Assembly: GCA_902806565.1 (NCBI GenBank)
Contig: CADCXA010000025.1
Span: 372,001 to 436,000 of the forward strand
DNA from: Hypoxylon rubiginosum
Taxonomy: Eukaryota > Ascomycota > Sordariomycetes > Xylariales > Hypoxylaceae
DNA length: 64,000 nt
Direction of reading: 5' to 3'
How positions within the stretch are numbered: position 1 is the first letter of the stretch; every line of letters starts with the position of its first letter. Positions 59,601-64,000 of the stretch are shown here, one piece after another. A model generated the notes under the pieces. That model made no database searches. It worked only from the letters and a program-made list of their open reading frames with translations, and was not told where the DNA came from. The position numbers were made by a program, and so were the translations under genes.

Positions 59601-60945
59601 TTATTCCGAGACCCTAGGCCACTATTTTTCTATGAAATTAGATGGTATTAGGGATCTTCCATGGTATAACTGGCATTGTCCAAACAGGATGTTGGTTTCT
59701 CCGATATTCTTCGCTGTCAAGAATCGAAGTGAAATTGTCATGGAAAAGCTTCTTAGGATGAAATACAGACCTGATGCTTACTCACTTCACGAGGCTGTCT
59801 CTCAGCATGTTCCGTTTGACCTAGCAAGCAGGCTCATAAAAGAATGTACAGATATAGATGGTGCTCAATGTACCGGCGGCGCTTATCATTCTATACCGAT
59901 CTATACAGCCGCTAGATTCGGGCGCCTAGATCTGGTAAAGGAGATGTTGAACAACGGAGCCGAGTTGAACGCGGCACCTTGGCGTGAGCGTAATAGCGAA
60001 TTTGCGAAGTCGATCCAATCCGGAAGGTCTGAAATCGTCGATTTTTTGCTTCGAAACGGTATTGACATCAAAGATATCCCACGACTCAGGTTGTATGCAG
60101 TTACAGCATTAGAAGTTGCAGCTAGTAGAGGATATCTCGGCATCATGCGCAGTCTTCTTGAATATGGTGCTAATCCGGACGTAGCAAGAGCAATCTGCCA
60201 CTTGAGCGCGATTGAAGCAGCAGCACGTTTTGGTCGTCTTGATAGTGTCCAACTTTTGTTGGATTACGGTGTTGCAAGGGAAGGCCGGGGGAAATTGAAC
60301 TATATCCTTGCAGTGCACCACGCGATGCGAGCAGGGCATTCAGCAATCGTACGACTTCTCAAATCTCGTCAACCATGGACAGACGAAGATGAGCAACTAC
60401 TACATCACGTAAAGCAGGATTACAGAGATTGTTCAAAGATCGTTGTCATCTATCATGGAATAGATACGGAGGAAGAGGTTGCCGAATTGCTAGCTTTCCT
60501 GGAGACGACGAGACCAAGCGGCAGTGGTGTATTCTCCATAGTGGAAATAGGGTCCGGTACGGAGTACAAGAGAAGATATTGGCCTAGTGAGCCTAGTGAA
60601 GAAAATCAAAGGCAAGAAGTAAAAAGGGATATAATGGCGCATTGTCGGGGACCATTTAATATGGAAGCTGGCGCTGCTGCCCCCGGGATGCGTGATGATG
60701 GTGAAGGGCAAATTCCAACTACGGTCAAGTCAAAGCTGAACAGTCCTTGGCAAGAGTATAGAGTAGACTCGTTGGACGAAGATAATTTATCGGACGGCGA
60801 AGATACGGGAACATTGGGTGCCGGAGCATGGCATTTTGGACCACACGGTGTGGCTGAAGAGGACATGATGAAATATCAACCGATTTTGAAGGATATGCGA
60901 GGGGAAGAAGAAATGCCATTTGAGCCGGTGGAACAGCCGTGGTAA
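56602..60945 (+). pseudogene. Clr5-domain ankyrin-repeat protein, broken
   Basis: Starts at ATG 56602. Exon 1 (56602-56759) joins across a 66-nt intron (GTATGC...CTAAC...TTCAG, 56760-56825) to complete a Clr5 domain (D-W-D-E-L ... Y-T-K-F-R ... K-E-W-G-F-R-K-N). Shortly after, TAG 56890-56892 stands where relatives have Trp after T-P-x-(D/E). A one-base shift near 56956-56960 follows, and the next splice (donor 57039, acceptor 57096) is out of phase. A long frame then runs to about 58640, where a 4-A run (58640-58643) appears to lack one A; the frame resumes as ankyrin repeats to 60945. Repeats such as S-A-I-E-A-A-A-R-F-G-R-L-D-S-V-Q-L-L-L are clear. Clr5-ankyrin proteins are a large fungal family of unknown, perhaps chromatin- or incompatibility-related, role. 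TGG-to-TAG is a RIP-type change. Sequencing error could explain single-base shifts. Confidence 0.72.
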
Positions 60946-61303
60946 GAGTGGGACGATTGGAAAAGAAGACGAGAGCGAAAGGAGTAGTGAGTTCTGGCGG
61001 TGGTCATCTCTTTCCTACACTGTTGTCATTTGTGAATATATTTCTACCTATCTCAGAGGTGTTACTTAGAACGTTCGAATCCAAGTATCAGCGTACTAAC
61101 CTCGGCATACCAGAATGACCAACACGCTCCGCGAGCTATGTCTAATTGTGTAGATAGATATCTTCTACTGATTATTCCCAGCAGACGTTTTCTCTCTCCC
61201 ATATTTTGATGTTCCGAGTACCCCAGACCCCTGACCGAGGCGCTCAATGCCCTATGCTGACGGGGAACCACACGCCTCATAAAACGCAGGTCCTAACTCC
61301 ACC
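60946..61303. other. Intergenic, 358 bp, convergent spacer
   Basis: Tail-to-tail spacer between the ankyrin pseudogene and the minus-strand Cys-rich gene. No feature recognised. Confidence 0.5.
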
Positions 61304-62677
61304 TTATGAAGCGTCAATCCTCACCTCCCAGCTTAAAGAATTCGCCCACAATATCCCCCCATGTTTAAGCGTCTCGGAATTAGTATCGCATCCATCCACC
61401 GTACCCATCAAGTTATCCTCGCAGACATCCGAGTTGAGCGCGCCGCCAAACTCACTATCCAGATTCAAGGCTTCCGGACACGCCCTATCATCCTCCAGGA
61501 CGGCAATCGAGACCGTAGCATCATCCGTCTCACCGCCGTCCCTCGTGTACCGCTTGATCTCGCCCTTGTAGTATACCTCGTTAACGCTGTACCAGTACGG
61601 CATTTGCCGGCAGACATCCCGGATCTTGGACCGCACGTCGTCGTGGTCGAACCAGAACTCGGAGCCCACGTAATAGGTCTTCTGGCCCTGCGGGAGCAGG
61701 GACGGCGGAGGCGGCGAGGCGGCCGGGCCCGTCGCCGCCGTCTGGATCGTCGGGCCCACGCACGCGCTCCCAGGGATCCCGTTGTCGATGGCCGACAGGC
61801 TGGTGCCGGCCTTGACGTTCCCCACGACGTCCGTGGTCGTGAAGGACCGGAACTCGGAGGTCGTCGTTGTCGGCGACGGCTGCTCTATCTGAGAGTACCC
61901 GTCGCCCGGCGAGGTCAGCGGGCACACCGGCTGGCACGCGTCGTCGGTGTAAGTGTAAGGGGCGTAGGTCTTGCCGTCGTCGAAGTTGCACTGGGATGCG
62001 GAGTGCGCACTGACGTAGAACGAGCAGTAGGGTCCGTCGGCGGCCAGGGACGGCGTCGAGTACGTGCAAGAGTTGGAGCGCGTTGATGTTACAAAGCCGC
62101 TGATTGTCTGGCTGGTGCTGCGGCTGCTTGCTGATGGTTTGGCGGTCGGCTCACTTCCACTGGTTTGGCTAGGTCGTGCAGTAGAGCCTAAGCCTGAGCT
62201 AGTGCCAGTGCGTTCTGTCCTGGGCTCCTGTGAACTGAGTGAAGAGGAACCTGTGCTAGACGCAGAGGAGGACTTTGAGGCGCTTGAAGATCGAGGAGGA
62301 AGCTCGTGGGCTTGAGGTGATCCATCATGCTTGCGGTCGCAGCCCCAGCTCCATGAGAGGTTCATGTCCCATGTCTCCGGACCAAGGTTTTGATAGTATG
62401 TCCATTTGGTCTACATATTGTTCCACTCTACTGGGTCATTAGCGACAAGCTCAGTGCGGCGCCCAGAGAGGGTCTTCATCTTGGACGTGATATCATTGAT
62501 GAGGTCGTTCGCATGATCTTTCACTGTCCGTCTATTGGGGTTAGGAGAGTCAACCACTAGATTATCTATGCATTGCTGAAGTTGTCGGGTGAAAACCCAG
62601 TTATCCTGCTGGAAAGGAACAATATTAGAGTACATGGCCCCCAAGTCCTTGTCTAGTTGTTGCGTATTTGATAGCAT
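61304..62677 (-). pseudogene. Cys-rich, Ser/Thr-rich, possibly secreted protein with in-frame stop
   Basis: Two open stretches in one frame (62677-62411 and 62365-61304) are separated by a single TAG at 62413-62411. Sequence on both sides reads as protein, so a CAG or TGG codon has probably mutated; either would be a RIP-type change. The 353-aa downstream part has a Ser/Thr linker (residues 20-95), about a dozen cysteines and a C-terminal module ending C-E-D-N-L ... D-G-C-D ... K-H-G-G ... W-E-V. That tail type is seen at the end of fungal GH18 chitinases and other secreted proteins. No signal peptide or catalytic domain is visible, so the 5' part is missing or in unresolved exons; ATG 62791-62730 with donor GTAAGT (62729) is one candidate, but I could not join it in phase. 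It may also be translated from ATG 62365. Function unknown. Confidence 0.5.
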
Positions 62678-63478
62678 TATTAGCCGGCCATGACAAGATC
62701 TCGGAGTCGATATGGAGGAACCAACTTACAGTAGCGCGTGAAGACGGTTGTTAGTCCTGTCCGCCGCTTTCTTATTCTCCAAGTGCGTCATATAATCGTG
62801 GGAATAACCGAGAATGAAATTTATTGGGATTTGCAACTTGATTTAAATGATTTGTATCTCAGCGTATGGTTTTAATCAATCATATAATTAGTTTGATTGA
62901 CGATTGACTTGGTTTAGACTGCCTAATTAAAATCTAATTGGTAGAGCAACTGATTAATATGAGGTAGGTTGGAGCTTACGCTGCCCGTAGCGAATATCAC
63001 GATAATTTTTGGTGTTTTAGAAGGCCTTTGTAATAGGGGCTCTATTAATATGGGTCTTGATGGCCAGATATACTTGACCTGTTAGGAATCAACATAATCA
63101 ATTGCAAATATTCAGAAAATTGGTTCAAGTCTGTATAACTTAAATAAAGGCAATTTAACTAATTAATTTGGATTGATCCATATGTTGATGTACCTAGGTA
63201 GGTTATGTAATTTACAAGTACCCTTTTTAACACTCTTATTAAGGTGACGTCACGTGTGTAACCAGAAATGATCGGTTTACAATTGAATTCTCCTCCGCTG
63301 TAAATTTACGCTAAACCGCCAAAGTGACAAAAGTGCCAAGTCTCTCACGACTTCTTTGTCGTCTTTCGCCTTCTACCTTTCTTTCCATACTGCCATCACA
63401 GTCCCCCGCTACGCAATTTCTTCGAAGCCTGTGATACCTACCGCGAGGATCCCTAAACACCACGAGACAACACTAGCA
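62678..63478. other. Intergenic, 0.8 kb
   Basis: Holds the possible upstream exon of the minus gene (62730-62791) and the promoter and leader of the gene at 63479. A pyrimidine-rich tract at 63350-63400 is typical of a fungal leader. AT-rich between 62800 and 63240 with no repeat identified. Confidence 0.45.
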
Positions 63479-64000
63479 ATGGAAAACAACGCCTGGAAAT
63501 ACCAGGACTACTTATGTTCTGTCTGTGGGCTTCCATTACGAAGCCCTCATTGCGGTACAGAGGAGTTTTTAGAGGACCGGTCACATCCAGGATTTGACAC
63601 CGAGGATGCGATCGCGAAGCTGACAAAGGGTGAGCTATGGTTGGACGACGCCATGTTGCTCTGCGACCCGGATGACGAAGTGGCACATATGATACCGTCC
63701 TTCTCTTACGAAAACCTCCGCGACTACGCCATGCAGCATCTTGATACCCATACATCGCTTCCACCTCCACTTGAACCCCCTGCAAAATCTAATATCGAAG
63801 AGTTCAAGGCAGAACACATGGGCGGTCCTTGCTTTTATCTCTACGACCTCGGTGGAATTAAGCGCGAAGTGAATGTCAACCATTGGGATTTCCCCACGTT
63901 CGATGGGCGCTCATACATACCAATACATTCTGCCTGTCTCGGCATGGCGAAAAAGGTCATTAGGCACTCTTCCCACAAGTATCTCGGCAGCATCCGCAGC
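63479..64000 (+). CDS. Cys-motif protein of the fungal F-box/zinc-ribbon type, 3' partial
   Basis: ATG 63479 opens a frame that runs 174 codons to the window end without a stop. The N terminus has a zinc-ribbon-like Y-L-C-S-V-C-G-L-P-L followed by H-C-G. Further on are W-L-D-D-A-M-L-L, a Y-D-L-G-G motif and I-P-I-H-S-A-C-L-G-M-A. This order is familiar from a large group of Pezizomycotina proteins that place a Cys motif and W-L-D-D before an F-box; the F-box itself would lie beyond the window. The minus-strand frames over this region are shadows. Family assignment is moderate, function unknown. Confidence 0.65.
   Translation, partial: MENNAWKYQDYLCSVCGLPLRSPHCGTEEFLEDRSHPGFDTEDAIAKLTKGELWLDDAMLLCDPDDEVAHMIPSFSYENLRDYAMQHLDTHTSLPPPLEPPAKSNIEEFKAEHMGGPCFYLYDLGGIKREVNVNHWDFPTFDGRSYIPIHSACLGMAKKVIRHSSHKYLGSIRS

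Noticed and set aside
61361..62086. 241-codon plus-strand frame opposite the Cys-rich gene
   Set aside because: Arg/Val-rich antisense shadow of a GC-rich coding region; no family signal.

Overview
The window is from a filamentous ascomycete (Pezizomycotina, probably a Sordariomycete). The evidence is short 50-90 nt introns with CTAAC/CTGAC branch points, fungal families (GH127, SidF-type acyltransferase, AMID-like flavoprotein, Clr5-ankyrin, F-box/Cys proteins, DUF3716) and two long tracts of nearly pure A+T that look like repeats destroyed by repeat-induced point mutation (RIP). No rRNA, tRNA or CRISPR array was found.

Layout. (1) 1-7.6 kb is ordinary gene DNA: the 3' part of a GH127 glycosidase, a two-exon siderophore-type N-acyltransferase, and convergent to it a four-exon AMID-like FAD oxidoreductase whose second intron is GC-AG. 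(2) 7.73-23.19 kb is AT block 1, bounded by a 132-bp direct repeat whose left copy is a C-to-T/G-to-A decayed version of the right copy. (3) 23.2-48.2 kb is a gene island of normal composition: two orphan proteins, two large low-complexity proteins that share a predicted PD-(D/E)xK-like core (E-x-K, then N-Q-C), an F-box/Cys protein, a two-exon DUF3716 protein overlapping an orphan gene tail to tail, an intact 2077-aa Helitron Rep-helicase, and a 5'-truncated gene. (4) 48.6-55.3 kb is AT block 2. (5) 55.5-64 kb is ordinary DNA again: a broken Clr5-ankyrin gene, a Cys-rich, possibly secreted gene with an in-frame stop, and the start of another Cys-motif gene running off the window.

The main structural result is a mirror-image repeat of about 60 bp at 7674-7732 and 55384-55442. 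It faces inward across both AT blocks and the island, and is flanked on each side by the same 9-bp word GACCGGCCT in direct orientation. The whole 47.8 kb may therefore be one TIR-bounded insertion, or an old TIR element swollen by nested insertions, carrying the Helitron and its neighbours. The island ORFs look open and intact despite the RIP-saturated flanks, which fits single-copy or recently arrived DNA. Functions of most island proteins are not known. The idea that they form a mobile cargo set is inference from position and from the shared nuclease-like core.
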